64,000 nt of DNA from Globisporangium splendens (Eukaryota > Oomycota > Peronosporomycetes > Pythiales > Pythiaceae): positions 137,907 to 201,906 of the forward strand of contig VFIW01000103.1 in assembly GCA_006386115.1 (NCBI GenBank). Direction: 5' to 3'. Within the stretch, counting starts at the first letter, position 1; every line of letters starts with the position of its first letter. This document shows positions 34,306-44,658 of the stretch, in pieces. The translations under genes and the position numbers were made by a program. The notes beneath the pieces were generated by a model that worked only from the letters and a program-made list of their open reading frames with translations, searched no databases and was not told the origin of the DNA.

Positions 34306-35975
34306 TCCGTCTTTCTCTCCGCTGTGGACTTTCGGGGGAGAGACGCGCCGTGGCAGTACGGCGAGAGCAAGTCCACACTGTCGACACGCAGTGGGCAAGT
34401 GTTCACTTGTCCGAAGCGACGAAGAAAGCCTTTCAAGCTGGTTATTCCCGCGACCCAAGTTTTGCCGAAGTGTGGCAGAGTCGCGAAGGGAACGAGAAGT
34501 TCGAGAAGCGCAACGGTCTTCTGTTCTTGCGAACGAAGCACCCGGTGTTGCGATTGTGTGTACCAAACTCGAGCAAATTGGTCACAGATGTTATTCAAGA
34601 GTTTCACGATGCTCCTGTGGCTGCTCATCCAGGAGTTCGTCGAACACAGCTAAAGGCGGCTCAACGGTATTACTGGCCCGCCTTGGAAAAAGACATTCAC
34701 GAGTATGTTGGCAGTTGCCAGACTTGTGCACGATGGAAGTCGAACAATCGGAAGAAGATCGGCTTGATGATGCCAATTCCGACGCCCCAAGAATACTGGG
34801 ATGTTGTGTCGATGGATTTCATCACTGGACTTCCAGTGTCCGAAGGTTTTGACGCAATCTTTGTCACGGTGGACAAGTTGTCGAAGCGTCCGAAGTACCA
34901 TCCAACACACTCGACAGCAGATGCCGAAGGTACCGCCAAGGTATTCTTCGAGGCAGTGGTTCGTCACCACGGTTTGCCGAAGGTCATCATCAGTGACCGT
35001 GATCCCAAGTTCACGTCGGACTTTTGGAAGTCGCTGACCAAGCTCATGGGTATCAAGCTGAGCATGACAACGTCTCATCGCGCGCAAGCAGACGGACAAA
35101 CCGAGCGTCAGAACCTCGTGTTGGAAGATGCGCTGCGATGCATGATGTCATACCATGGAGACGATTGGGTGAGCCACCTTGGAACGATCGAGTTTGCTCA
35201 TGCAACTCTCGTTGATGAGTCGACCAAGTTCACACCGTTTGAAGTCGACACTGGAAGAAAGGTGCGCAACCTAATTACCCAAGAGTTCGGCGTCGACGAA
35301 GGAAACTTCGAACCAGTAAATATAGCTGAGTTTGCCAAGAACTTTGCGGAGAAGCGCCAACAAGTCGTCAAGCTTGCCCAAGAGAACCTCAAGCAAGCTC
35401 AAGAGCGCCAGAAGAAATACTACGACAGGAAGCGTCGCGAAGTGGAATTTAACGCTGGCGATCTCGTTATGTTATATACGGAGAATCTACCCTTGAAGAC
35501 GGTCGCTCAAAGCACCTCTCTCCAAAAGGCGAAGTTGGCAGCGAAGAAGGTTGGACCGTTTAAGATCGACTCAATGGTGAACAAGAAAGTGGCTCGATTG
35601 GTGTTGCCTCCAAACATGAAGCGCTTGCATCCAGCGTTCAATGTGGAGTTGCTTAGCCACTACGTTGAGAATCCAACCAAGTTCCATTCAAGACCAATTC
35701 CGAAGGCAGCCCCCGTGATCCTCGACGACGAGACTGGTGAGGCTCTGCACGTTGTGGAAGCATTACTTCGCAGTAAAACCCACAACCGCCAACGAATGTG
35801 GTTGGTCAAGTGGCTCGGGTATCCTGCGCACGAGAGTACGTGGGATTACGAGAAGAACATCCGCCATGTTTCGCATTGGAATCGACTCCTTCAAGAGTTT
35901 CAAGACTCCCAACGCGAAGTCAAGTCTGGGGGGATGTCACGTGCGCCTGACCTCGCACGCCAGGCACGCGCGTAG
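34227..35975 (+). CDS. Family-B integrase with chromodomain (-1 frame)
   Basis: Credible coding begins about 34370 (VDTQWASVHLSEATKKAF). It carries an HHCC zinc module (HPGVRRTQLKAAQRYYW, YVGSCQTCARW), then the DDE core: VSMDFITGLP, VIISDRDPKFTSDFW and the glutamate in TERQNLVLEDAL. A GPF-like module (KKVGPFKI) follows, and a C-terminal chromodomain (about residues 510-560: VVEALLRSK, WLVKWLGYPAHESTWDYE). It lies in the -1 frame relative to the upstream pol frame, overlapping it by 79 nt. No slippery heptamer as clear as in family A was found there, so a small indel is as likely as recoding. The end of the frame enters the 3' LTR. Confidence 0.85.
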   Translation: MSRSVAVYFSSCGVRGISTSLARFGLIRLSLRCGLSGERRAVAVRREQVHTVDTQWASVHLSEATKKAFQAGYSRDPSFAEVWQSREGNEKFEKRNGLLFLRTKHPVLRLCVPNSSKLVTDVIQEFHDAPVAAHPGVRRTQLKAAQRYYWPALEKDIHEYVGSCQTCARWKSNNRKKIGLMMPIPTPQEYWDVVSMDFITGLPVSEGFDAIFVTVDKLSKRPKYHPTHSTADAEGTAKVFFEAVVRHHGLPKVIISDRDPKFTSDFWKSLTKLMGIKLSMTTSHRAQADGQTERQNLVLEDALRCMMSYHGDDWVSHLGTIEFAHATLVDESTKFTPFEVDTGRKVRNLITQEFGVDEGNFEPVNIAEFAKNFAEKRQQVVKLAQENLKQAQERQKKYYDRKRREVEFNAGDLVMLYTENLPLKTVAQSTSLQKAKLAAKKVGPFKIDSMVNKKVARLVLPPNMKRLHPAFNVELLSHYVENPTKFHSRPIPKAAPVILDDETGEALHVVEALLRSKTHNRQRMWLVKWLGYPAHESTWDYEKNIRHVSHWNRLLQEFQDSQREVKSGGMSRAPDLARQARA

Positions 35976-36373
35976 GATCGGCATGTGCCTGACTTCGCAC
36001 GTGCCTAACGTGCGGAGCGTCGTGGCATGTGTAACGTGTGCCTGACCTCGGACTCGAGGTCAGGCTCTCATTCATATGTAACACTAATATATACAGTTAT
36101 ATGGAACTAGTCAGATAAAAATACAAGTGCAGGCAGGACACCTGGATAGGAAGAAAAGTCGAATCAGTTGAAGAAAAGGATAGGCATGCATGCAGGGAGG
36201 CTTAGACGTAGCGCTAGCGAACTAAGTCCTCCATTCAATTCACTTTCCAACTTGCCATCAAGTTGCCACCTCCTCCTCCGAGTCCAAGCCATCGTCCCCG
36301 ATTTTCAGCCAATCAAGTTCCGACTTTCCGACTTTCGACCAATCAGATCTCAAGAAGACCCCAAACCGTTACA
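35935..36373 (+). mobile_element. Family-B 3' LTR
   Basis: 439 bp, TGTCACGTG...CCGTTACA, preceded by a G-rich tract (CTGGGGGGA). It lacks one of the two 42-bp units of the 5' LTR and keeps the GCCTGACCTCG hairpin. Confidence 0.95.
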
Positions 36374-36378
36374 GAAAC

Positions 36379-36959
36379 TGTGCGTGTGTCATCACAGAGC
36401 GCAGTGGCTCACGGTGATGATGTTTTCCGTGTGAATCGGTCCAGTTCCGAGATGTGATGAAAATGAATTGCCATTTTTTCCTGCATTCTGTCAGCTCGTG
36501 TTAAATGCCATCAGCAAGAGCGGTTCTGTGAGAGCATGCGTTAAAAACCACAAGCATCCTCACTCGAACAACCGACTCGTTTAAAAACCTTATCCTTGGT
36601 TATCGCCAAAACAGCAAGGTTTTATTTTATAGTACCCCTCCCTCCTGTCCCTCAGAAAGCATACCCCTACCCTTCCCCTCATTCGGCAATCCTCTCCCCC
36701 CCTCCCACATTGACGCGTGCACACACAGCAGCGAGCAGGCCAGAAGCGAACTCGCAAGCCGAACGAAGCGAACGAGGACGCGCCGCCTTCGTCCGCACTC
36801 CGTCCCTTATCCCTCCCCGCTGCCCTTTGTGTATTGTGCACGTACGTGCGCCTTGTGCCTGTGTGCGGGCGTGTGTACCCCGCGAAATCCCCAGTTTATT
36901 GTGTTGGGTTTCTGTCTTGAAAGCCTCCCTTCAGCAGCTTCAACTAGCTCAATTGATAC
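36379..36959. other. 5' flank of the 1772-aa gene
   Basis: Pre-insertion host sequence followed by a pyrimidine-rich promoter-like region. No gene seen. An initiator candidate is annotated separately. Confidence 0.6.
36679..36695 (+). promoter_or_regulatory. Oomycete initiator-like core promoter
   Basis: TCATTCGGCAATCCTCT in a C/T-rich tract 265 bp upstream of the ATG at 36960. It fits the established oomycete Inr plus flanking element (TCATTY..CAWTTTNYY) with about two mismatches in the second half. It would give a roughly 270-nt leader. Confidence 0.45.
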
Positions 36960-39900
36960 ATGACGCCGTCGCCGTCCTCCCCCCGCGTCGCGCGGCCAGC
37001 GGCGTTCTCGGACGACATGGAGTACGAAGACAAGCACGCGTTCCCGCCCACGAACCGCTCGCACATGGGCAGTCCGCTGTTCGCGCGCCACAGCGTGTCG
37101 TCGGTGTCGTCGGTGTCGTCGGTCGAGAACTCGCCCGCGCCGCCGTCGCATGCCAAATCGTATGCGAACTCGCCGTCACCGACGCCTTTGCGAGCGCGCC
37201 ACTCGGAATCCGAATTGCGCTCGCCGCGTAATCGCTCCCAGATGGACGAGTACCCGCGGTACGAGGCGAAGAAGAAGATGTCGGCTGATTTTTCCGACGA
37301 CACGATGTCCGTCGGTTCGATCGGTGGCGAGAGTCCCAAGTCCGACAAAGGGAGCTGGCGCATCCACTCGGCGGTCGCAGGACCGTTCCTCACGGGTCCG
37401 CTCGCGAGAGACTTCCGATCCGAAGACCTCAAGACACCACGCGGAAAAGCGCGCGACGACATGAACTTCGACCAAACGGGGCTGCTGTTTCCACTGGCGC
37501 CCGTGCTCGATGTGATCCCAGACACACCGCGCGGACCTCACCGATACCAGCCACAAGGCTTCACGGATGTCAGTCGATTTGGGAACAATGCGCAGTCGCT
37601 AGATGGCTTCAATCTCGATGGCGCCGGCGCCGCTTATCCCTCGGAGCCCGCGCGGCCAACGACGGCGTTCAATTCGGCACGTCGAAGGACGAATCCGCAA
37701 GCGCACGACAACAATTATGCAAACTACGCGCATCAAAGTGACTATGAGAGTGCACAGTACGCTGCCGACGGGCAGCAGTATCACGAGAATGGACACCAGT
37801 CATCGGCGATCGTCGCCTCCCATGCCAGTAGTAGTGCCTCGCATGCGCCGAGTTACGCGGACATTGTGGCTCGCAACGCTGCGTCCTCGAGCGAGCAAAG
37901 CTTGGTGTCGTCGTCCTCAGCAGCGAGTGACTCGCTCGAGACGCTCACGAAGGGCGTGGCGGACTCGATGGCTCAGATTCTCGCCAAGACTCAAAATGGA
38001 CGTACGTATGGCGAGGTGCAGTTGACGACGCTGGTGCAGAAGATCCACATGCACATGAACATTATGGGGCGCACGAGTGCCGCGATCCGCGAAGACTACA
38101 ACAAGATCAAGGCGAAATTGGAGCAAACGATCACGGACAAGAAAGTACTCGAGACGACAAATTATCATCTGCAACAGCTCGTACAGCAATACGAGGTCGA
38201 GCGACAGTACTTCCACCAATACGTGCTGCACTCTCTCCAGTCGCAGTCGTCGTTGATCTACGAGTCGATGGGTAATCTGTCCCAGAACGTGGCGCAGTCG
38301 AAGTACACGATTGAAGAACTGAGTGCGCGGTTGTCCGAAGAACTCACGAATATGCGAGGCTCCCGTGGGAATGGAAATGAGAGTCAATTGAAAGACATCT
38401 TGGAGGAGATCAAGCGAGCCGTGGATGTGAGCGTACTTCACAACCAGAACAACAACAACGGGGTGCAACAATCTTTTGATTCGCGATCGCAGTCTAACCA
38501 GGCGTCGTCGCATAGTCCACATGCAAATTCGACGTCCTCGAATGCAGATAGCGTGCGCAAAGAGCAAGATGCGGCGGGGAGTGGAAAGCTCGTGCCGTTC
38601 CTGCTGGCGCTCTTGCTGTGGATTGCGACGCTTGCTGGTGTGTACTACGGTGCCAAGTCGTCTGCCCTATCAGAGTTGCAAGGACAGCAGCCACCGTCGT
38701 CGTCTGGAGCTCTCCTTCCCAGTGATCTGGACTCGATTGTTGACCAGATTTCGCAAAAGTTGGAGTCGGTGGTTCAAACGTCGGATGTGCGCAAGCTCGT
38801 GTACGGTGAACTGACGGAGAACCCTCACCTTATGGAAAGCATTGGAAGCGCTGTGGAAAGAGATGTGATTATGGACAATTCTGACCACGCTTCTTCACTG
38901 CCAAAGGAGGATGAGGACGCCAAGATGGAGCGCAAGGGTCAAGACTCGGTGGAGACTCCTTCAAGTGACTCGGGAAGCGACAGCGTTCCAGTTCCTGACC
39001 AAGTAATTGAAGTTGCCGACAACTTGGACATCCCTCCATGGGCGGCCATTCACATGCCAGGCAATGCGGCTTCGGAGAAACCAGACATCGTGGAGGAAGT
39101 GGTGAAAGCCGAGGAGAAAGTCGTGGAAGATGTTGCGTCGGATGTTGAAAGAGACGTTACCCCACAGATCCCGACCGACTCGTCCTTGTCAGTGCAGGAT
39201 CCTGTTGATGATGCCGCTGTGGTCGAGGTGGAAGTTACTGCAACGATTACTGACGATATCTCGGATCCATTGGCTGCGATGTTTGTTAATGATGTCACCA
39301 GTTCGTCCAACGTTGTCGCCAGCGAGCCAGAGGTTGCGGCTAAGCCTTTGGCTGTCCTTGATAGCACCGCAGAAGTAAATTCAGAAACTGGCACGTCTGA
39401 GGAAGCCGGGGCTGTCGGTGCTGACGTCGAATCACTAGAAGCTTCTGAGAGCGCGGTCGATACTTCCGCGTCAGATGTCTCCACAGTTTTGCCAGGCAAT
39501 GAAGAGTCGAGTGTCGTTGTACCTGAAAGCGAGAAGGAAATTGCTGCTGAAGAAGATGTGCCTGTCGGTATCTCAAGCGATTTCGTTGAGGTTGCTTTGG
39601 AAAGTGCCGTGAGTCCTGATATTATTGCGACATTGAACCCTGTATTGGAGACCGCGGTGGAGTCTGCCAACCTTGCTTCGACGGATGCTGACGCTAAAGA
39701 AGAGGTTGATGGTGACAAGAGTGATGTTTTGGAGGTTGACCTTTTTGAAGGTGGTGTGTTTGAAGACGTGGATATCAGTCACGTAATTATTGCTGACGCG
39801 CAAGCGAAAACTCTTTTGGATAGTAGTGATGCTGCTGCCACCAGCACTCCAGCAACAGAAGAGGAAGAAGTTGTGGTGGTTTCTGAAGACGCTGTTTCCT

Positions 39901-42278
39901 CCAGTGCAATTGAAGATGAGGTGGAGGATGCAGCTCTGCAATCCAGTGTGGATACTGCGCTCGCACGATTCGAGGAGGAACTGTCTGCGTCGACTCCAGT
40001 GGACAAGGAAGATGTGAATGTGAAAGCGGTTTCTGAAAATAATGCTTTCTCAAAGGACGACGAAGACGTCGTCGATGTGCAAGTTGATGCATCTGTGCCA
40101 GACCCTGTCCTTAATGTTATCTCTGTGGATGATGACACGAAGGAAGAAAGTCCGTTCTCTGGTCTCTCCATGGCGTTGCGTTCGCTGGCACGTCGAATCG
40201 TTGGAGACGTTGATGTCGGTTTTTTCTCTTCTGAAGGCGGTGCAGAACCCGCAGGTGATGCTATCCCAGAAGATAATGATCTTGAAAGCAAGAGCGTTGC
40301 CTCGTCTGAAGTGGACGAAGCTCGCGAAGAGTTTTATGAAGCGAAGACTTCCGACAATGCTGAACTGCTCGTTGACACTCACGAAGATGCCGATCTGACT
40401 GAAGATGCTGGTGGAGTGCAAACGGTTGGCTTTGCTGCCGTGGAATCGCAGGTAGCAGAATCTGAGTTAGATGCTCCAGAATTGAGTGATAAAGCTGCCA
40501 CAACGGAGCATGCTGGCGAAGAAGTCAACGTTGCTGTCGCCCAGTCTTTGTTTTCGAAGACTGAAATTGGGTTGGCCAACGAGGAAGCTGATGATACAGA
40601 AGGGTCACGCAAGACCGAATCTCTGGTGGCTGAATCCTTTGACGAAGACGTTGGTACGGGAATTGCTCCTTCAGAAGATGTGCAGGAGCCTGAACAAGTT
40701 GTTGAGACAGTGAGCCAAGACGACGGCGCCGACGCGTTGGCAACGTCTGATTCCGTTGCGTCTGAGTTGCTTCAGAGCGTAGAAGACGATGTTGAGGTTG
40801 TTGCTGGCATCGAATCCGCAAGTGCTGCTGGGACCGATGATGATTTTGTCGTGGAAGGCGCCAAGATTGAAGATACCAAGGAGTTGGACACGATTGATAA
40901 TGATGTTCCTGAGCTAAAGAGTGCGGGCGAGGGTCTGCCAGTAAATGCTGCCGACACCGAACCTTCAAGTGGTGCCGGTGCAGAAAATGTTGTCGAGGAA
41001 GTCAAGAACGATGACATGGTCGAGAAAGTGATCTCGTCGGACACTCTAAAGACAGTTGAAGATAAAGAATCCGATTTGCTGACGGTGGCCAGTAGTACTA
41101 CACCAGAATCGCAAAACAAGGAAGGTGACCTGGAGGCGACTGGAGCAGATTCTCTCATCAATGTGGTCTACGACATGAGTAAAGATGGCAGCATCGAAGC
41201 TGTTGTAGACAAGGAAGTAAGTAACCTTGAAGAACCACAAGCGGCTCCAGAGATCGAGGCTGAGATTGTGGATTTGCAAAATGCGGGTGTCGTGGCCGAC
41301 GTTACGGAAACGGAGCTGTCGAGTGACAATGATGGGCACGATAAAGCGAATGTCGAAGACACGGACAAACCGCAAATCTTTGACATCCAGACAATCGATC
41401 CTGCAATTTCGTCTGATACCGAATTTACCATTGACGCTTTCGAAATTGTGAATGAGATTACTCCAGTGAGTGAGGATCTTTCAGTTGGTGGCACCATTGC
41501 ACGTACCGGAGGTTCCATCGGCATGAAGGATGTCGAAGACGATTCTGACGCCGATGGAAGCGTCGAATCGATGATTCCACCAAGTGAATCGTCACTAGAA
41601 GACCAGGAGTCCAGCCCTTTGATTGATTCTATGGAACCAAGTACCAGTCCTGTATTCGACAACGAACTTGACGACGTCGGTGCGTTTGAGTCGTCGGCTG
41701 CTGATGCGATTGAGGTTGTTGACACTGCCTCTGACGTTGTCGTTGACCCAGAATTGATTGAATCTTCGGACGATAGAGCCCAGATTGACGTCGCACCTGT
41801 TGATAAGATCAGAACAACTGAGCCATCTACTGGCGATATCGACACTGCGAAGGAGGCAGTTGATGAATACGATGATGCCATCTCGCCTTCTCTCGCGTCA
41901 TCCCAAGAGGAAATGTCGTCTACCATTGAAGCCGATATTCTAGAGATCGATGAAAGTGAGAAGACCGAAGGTGAGAAGAAATCGGAGACAGTATCAGAAG
42001 TTGAAGTTGCGCTTTCCGAAAAGAGTGGTGAGCAATCCGAAGTTGTCATTGTCGCCGATCCGACCGAATCGGAAGAAAAAAACACAGACGCAGCAGCACC
42101 GATGACCATCAACGTGGACGACGACGTTGATGCATCAACCACTTTAGCCACTGAGACCTCAGTGAATGATCCAGAATCGCCAAAGTCGACTACGTTGGAA
42201 GACACAGAAACCAGTTCTGAGGCTGCAGACGCTTCCGAAGAGGACGCGACGCCCGCCTTGGCAAGCCATGACGAATAA
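36960..42278 (+). CDS. 1772-aa coiled-coil, single-span membrane protein with giant acidic tail
   Basis: Single uninterrupted exon; not recognised as a named family. The N-terminal about 330 residues are Ser/Pro-rich and disordered, with a VSSVSSVSSV repeat. Residues about 372-463 form a coiled coil (IREDYNKIKAKLEQTITDKK, then YTIEELSARLSEEL). A Gly/Asn/Gln linker leads to one strong hydrophobic span at about 544-565 (LVPFLLALLLWIATLAGVYYG). The remaining 1200 residues are overwhelmingly Asp/Glu/Ser/Val, with a single basic amphipathic island at about 1066-1090 (GLSMALRSLARRIVGDVDV). No signal peptide is visible, so the N-terminus is probably cytosolic and the acidic tail lumenal or external. 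A membrane tether or ion-binding scaffold is conceivable; function unknown. Confidence 0.9.
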   Translation: MTPSPSSPRVARPAAFSDDMEYEDKHAFPPTNRSHMGSPLFARHSVSSVSSVSSVENSPAPPSHAKSYANSPSPTPLRARHSESELRSPRNRSQMDEYPRYEAKKKMSADFSDDTMSVGSIGGESPKSDKGSWRIHSAVAGPFLTGPLARDFRSEDLKTPRGKARDDMNFDQTGLLFPLAPVLDVIPDTPRGPHRYQPQGFTDVSRFGNNAQSLDGFNLDGAGAAYPSEPARPTTAFNSARRRTNPQAHDNNYANYAHQSDYESAQYAADGQQYHENGHQSSAIVASHASSSASHAPSYADIVARNAASSSEQSLVSSSSAASDSLETLTKGVADSMAQILAKTQNGRTYGEVQLTTLVQKIHMHMNIMGRTSAAIREDYNKIKAKLEQTITDKKVLETTNYHLQQLVQQYEVERQYFHQYVLHSLQSQSSLIYESMGNLSQNVAQSKYTIEELSARLSEELTNMRGSRGNGNESQLKDILEEIKRAVDVSVLHNQNNNNGVQQSFDSRSQSNQASSHSPHANSTSSNADSVRKEQDAAGSGKLVPFLLALLLWIATLAGVYYGAKSSALSELQGQQPPSSSGALLPSDLDSIVDQISQKLESVVQTSDVRKLVYGELTENPHLMESIGSAVERDVIMDNSDHASSLPKEDEDAKMERKGQDSVETPSSDSGSDSVPVPDQVIEVADNLDIPPWAAIHMPGNAASEKPDIVEEVVKAEEKVVEDVASDVERDVTPQIPTDSSLSVQDPVDDAAVVEVEVTATITDDISDPLAAMFVNDVTSSSNVVASEPEVAAKPLAVLDSTAEVNSETGTSEEAGAVGADVESLEASESAVDTSASDVSTVLPGNEESSVVVPESEKEIAAEEDVPVGISSDFVEVALESAVSPDIIATLNPVLETAVESANLASTDADAKEEVDGDKSDVLEVDLFEGGVFEDVDISHVIIADAQAKTLLDSSDAAATSTPATEEEEVVVVSEDAVSSSAIEDEVEDAALQSSVDTALARFEEELSASTPVDKEDVNVKAVSENNAFSKDDEDVVDVQVDASVPDPVLNVISVDDDTKEESPFSGLSMALRSLARRIVGDVDVGFFSSEGGAEPAGDAIPEDNDLESKSVASSEVDEAREEFYEAKTSDNAELLVDTHEDADLTEDAGGVQTVGFAAVESQVAESELDAPELSDKAATTEHAGEEVNVAVAQSLFSKTEIGLANEEADDTEGSRKTESLVAESFDEDVGTGIAPSEDVQEPEQVVETVSQDDGADALATSDSVASELLQSVEDDVEVVAGIESASAAGTDDDFVVEGAKIEDTKELDTIDNDVPELKSAGEGLPVNAADTEPSSGAGAENVVEEVKNDDMVEKVISSDTLKTVEDKESDLLTVASSTTPESQNKEGDLEATGADSLINVVYDMSKDGSIEAVVDKEVSNLEEPQAAPEIEAEIVDLQNAGVVADVTETELSSDNDGHDKANVEDTDKPQIFDIQTIDPAISSDTEFTIDAFEIVNEITPVSEDLSVGGTIARTGGSIGMKDVEDDSDADGSVESMIPPSESSLEDQESSPLIDSMEPSTSPVFDNELDDVGAFESSAADAIEVVDTASDVVVDPELIESSDDRAQIDVAPVDKIRTTEPSTGDIDTAKEAVDEYDDAISPSLASSQEEMSSTIEADILEIDESEKTEGEKKSETVSEVEVALSEKSGEQSEVVIVADPTESEEKNTDAAAPMTINVDDDVDASTTLATETSVNDPESPKSTTLEDTETSSEAADASEEDATPALASHDE

Positions 42279-42736
42279 AGAGACGCCAGTGGACTATCCG
42301 AGAAGATTAGAAGAGAAAGAGTCGTGTGGGATTCCTCAGTTGTTAGCAGCCAAACCTTGTAGCATAACAATACATGCCGTTTGCGTGTCATCTGACGCCG
42401 TTGACAGGATATTTGCACCAGGCACTAATTCCGTCGCAGCCAAGGTTGTCTGTGGTGTGGACCTGAGAAGCAGAGAAATGCTACGATCGCGGTCCACAGC
42501 TCATCCCATTTTAACTCACATTTTTATCGATTTTGGTGGTTCATGTTTATGATTTTCTTCTTCTTCTGTCTTCATCCAAGGCTCCAAATCTTTCTACAAC
42601 TGGTTTTGAAGTACGAAGCAACCGACGGGAGCTCGCGAAGAGAGAGAGAGCAAAGGGAGTAGGCACTAGATCACTGTGGTTGCGCCGTCTTTTTTCTTAC
42701 TTTAGCGTGGCCGCACTTGCAACGAGAGCGTTTGGC
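42279..42736. other. Convergent 3' intergenic region
   Basis: 458 bp between the stop of the 1772-aa gene and the stop of NDUFB7. It presumably holds both 3' UTRs. No other gene seen. Confidence 0.6.
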
Positions 42737-43260
42737 TTATTCGGCGTTCTTCAAGATCTCCACACGCTTCTTCCATCTACACACAGAGGCATAACAAAAG
42801 CCAACACGTTAGTGTAACACACACTACAGTATTATACAGAGAACAAAACACACACGTAACGTACTCCATGTATTGGCACTTTTCGTACGCGTGACGCAGA
42901 TCCTGGCACTTCCACGGGAGGAAGAGCGTCTCCCGTCGGCACTCGTTCAGCGGGATCGCGAGGCCAGCGCACGTGTCACGGTAGTGGAGAGGCACTTTCG
43001 CGTCCACCATCTCCTGGCGCGATGGCACGCGTGGTCCTATCCGTCGGCATCAACCATTCAAAGACACCACAGCGTCAGCATCCGTAATCCATTCTCAGCG
43101 TTCAGCAAAGACACACACTGCGAAGGAACGGACGACAGCACACTTGCACGCGCTCCCTCTCTCTCTCTCTGCCCAACGCCATGCGCACGTCATCCCCTCT
43201 CTCGCGCGCACACATGAAGCGCCATCAAGTACCTTCGTAGTGCTCGTCGTGCCCGCCCAT
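42737..43260 (-). CDS. NDUFB7: NADH dehydrogenase 1 beta subcomplex subunit 7 (complex I)
   Basis: Three exons on the minus strand, join(43260-43233, 43036-42865, 42776-42737), 79 aa; all junctions are GT-AG and phase-consistent (GAAG/GTACTT ... ATAG/GACC; ATGGA/GTACGT ... GTAG/ATGG). The product begins MGGHDEHYEGPRVPSRQEM and ends EWKKRVEILKNAE. It has the diagnostic twin CX9C (CHCH) pattern: C-AGLAIPLNE-C and C-QDLRHAYEK-C, with LPWKC between. The size matches the short plant-type NDUFB7 rather than the longer animal form. Family knowledge: an accessory subunit of mitochondrial complex I facing the intermembrane space, folded by disulfides. It is head-to-head with LSM12 (217 bp between start codons). 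Confidence 0.93.
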
Positions 43261-43477
43261 TCTTCTGCTTCTCGTCGTTCGGTCTGATGCCGCCCTCCAC
43301 ACGGCGCCTCCAGCCTCACCACCCAAAAACCCGCGCAACTTAATATCAACTCTTACAGGAATAAGACCCATGGGTTCAGACCCACCCGACCGGGTTTAGA
43401 AGATGGAAAACCCACCCGTTTGAGCGCTTCGAGCATGGGAGGGGCAAGATCAATTGGACACACTAATAACACGCGAG
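43261..43477. promoter_or_regulatory. Shared NDUFB7/LSM12 intergenic promoter
   Basis: 217 bp between divergent ATGs. It contains clustered ACCCACCCG words in both orientations (43376-43423), with GACCCATGGGTT and ACCCGACCGGGT near-palindromes, a candidate binding-site cluster. Confidence 0.4.
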
Positions 43478-44397
43478 ATGCCTGCGACGACGACGAGCGC
43501 CAACGGCAGCAGCGCGCTGCCCACAGAGCTGCTGGCAGACGGCCGCGTCATCGGCGCCAAGGTGCGCGTGCTGACGCAGGCGGAGGAGGCATTCGAGGGC
43601 GTGATCTTCACGATTGACCCCGTCGCGAGCTTCCTCATCCTCGGTGAGCTGTCGTGTGCATGACATGCCGACTGACTGACTGCGGCTTGCTAGTATTTGG
43701 GAGGCAAGCTAATCGGGTATCATTATTGTTTATGGATGAGTGGTGATTAGAGGAGCGCTTTGTGGATGCTCCGGCGAAGAACAAAACGCGCATGTTTCAG
43801 ATCGAGGCGCTCAAGAAGATTGAGGTTCGTGGAATGGATGCTGCAGTCCATAATTTCGTCTGTGTCAGCTTGTCTTCGTGGCTAAACCTATGTGCTGTGA
43901 GCAGCTCTTGGAGAAAGCGCCAGCAGACGTGAATGCGAATCTGCCGAACATTAGCGAGGACGACTTGTTGCGACTCGAGCAGCGCAACAAGGACGTGGCC
44001 GAGCGCGCGCTCGCGTCCATCGGCAAGGACGTCTCGTCAGAAGCACAAGCGATCTTTGACGCTCTCAACAAAACGTACGTTCTTGGCAGCTGCATAATGG
44101 TACGCAATGCAGAAATGGACTGAATTGCCTTTCTTGTATATGCCAATACAGCATGCCTTGCGAATGGGAGGGCACCAACATTCGTGTCATGGGCGATGTG
44201 CTGATCAAACCGCCATACCAACCGCAGAACTGCATTAGTGCAAAGCCGCAAGTGCTCGACCGAGTGAAAAAAGTGGTACGCTATTGCTTTTGGTTTTATT
44301 GCTATGGGCATGCGGGTTCTTCTGATCTGACTACGCTATTGTCTGCTTTCTGCAGCTTGAAGGAGAGAAAAACAAGTTGAAGAGAGCCAAAAAGTAA
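43478..44397 (+). CDS. LSM12: LSM12-like protein
   Basis: Five exons, join(43478-43643, 43751-43824, 43869-44074, 44152-44275, 44356-44397), 203 aa; frame is kept across all GT-AG introns. The N-terminal LSm-type fold reads IGAKVRVLTQAEEAFEGVIF and continues ERFVDAPAKNKTRMFQIEAL. The C-terminal anticodon-domain-like (AD) part has LLRLEQRNKDVAERALASIG and the family hallmark VLIKPPYQPQNC, ending in a Lys-rich tail. Length fits metazoan LSM12 (about 195 aa). Family knowledge: RNA-binding regulator of mRNA fate, associated with ataxin-2-type complexes in animals. The ATG at 43478 is the first in frame. Confidence 0.9.
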
Positions 44398-44658
44398 AGT
44401 TAAAACAAGTCAATAGGGAAGGAGCGACATGCAATTGCTGGTCAATGGTGTACACGCGTCCACGTAGAACTGGTTAAAGCAATGAGATGGGGTTTGCTGT
44501 AAAATCAGTCTTCTGAACGTCACGCATAGCAATTGAACCTACTACCAAAACAACAGTGTTTTGGCAGCAAAACATGCAACATCTATTTTTTCAGCATTAG
44601 ACACAACAGAGTGACAGCGCATCGTTTAGTCGTGGATTAATAACCACGAAGGGTTGAT

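Larger units (their letters stand above)
29878..36378 (+). mobile_element. Family-B Ty3/Gypsy chromovirus with GAAAC target duplication
   Basis: A 6.49-kb element (29883-36373) flanked by GAAAC at 29878-29882 and 36374-36378, so both ends are the original insertion ends. The 5' LTR is 29883-30363 (481 bp), the 3' LTR 35935-36373 (439 bp). The LTRs differ by one 42-bp tandem unit and about eight substitutions, which suggests a fairly recent insertion. The primer-binding site TGGTAGCACTTTGCG starts at 30366. Coding order: small ORF0, gag-pol, integrase-chromodomain. One nonsense codon in gag and a frame change before integrase make this copy non-autonomous unless recoding occurs. Confidence 0.95.

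Noticed and set aside
39050..42418. Long Ser/Thr-rich minus-strand frames opposite the 1772-aa gene
   Set aside because: Reverse complement of Asp/Glu/Val codons yields Ser/Thr-rich frames automatically; no independent support.
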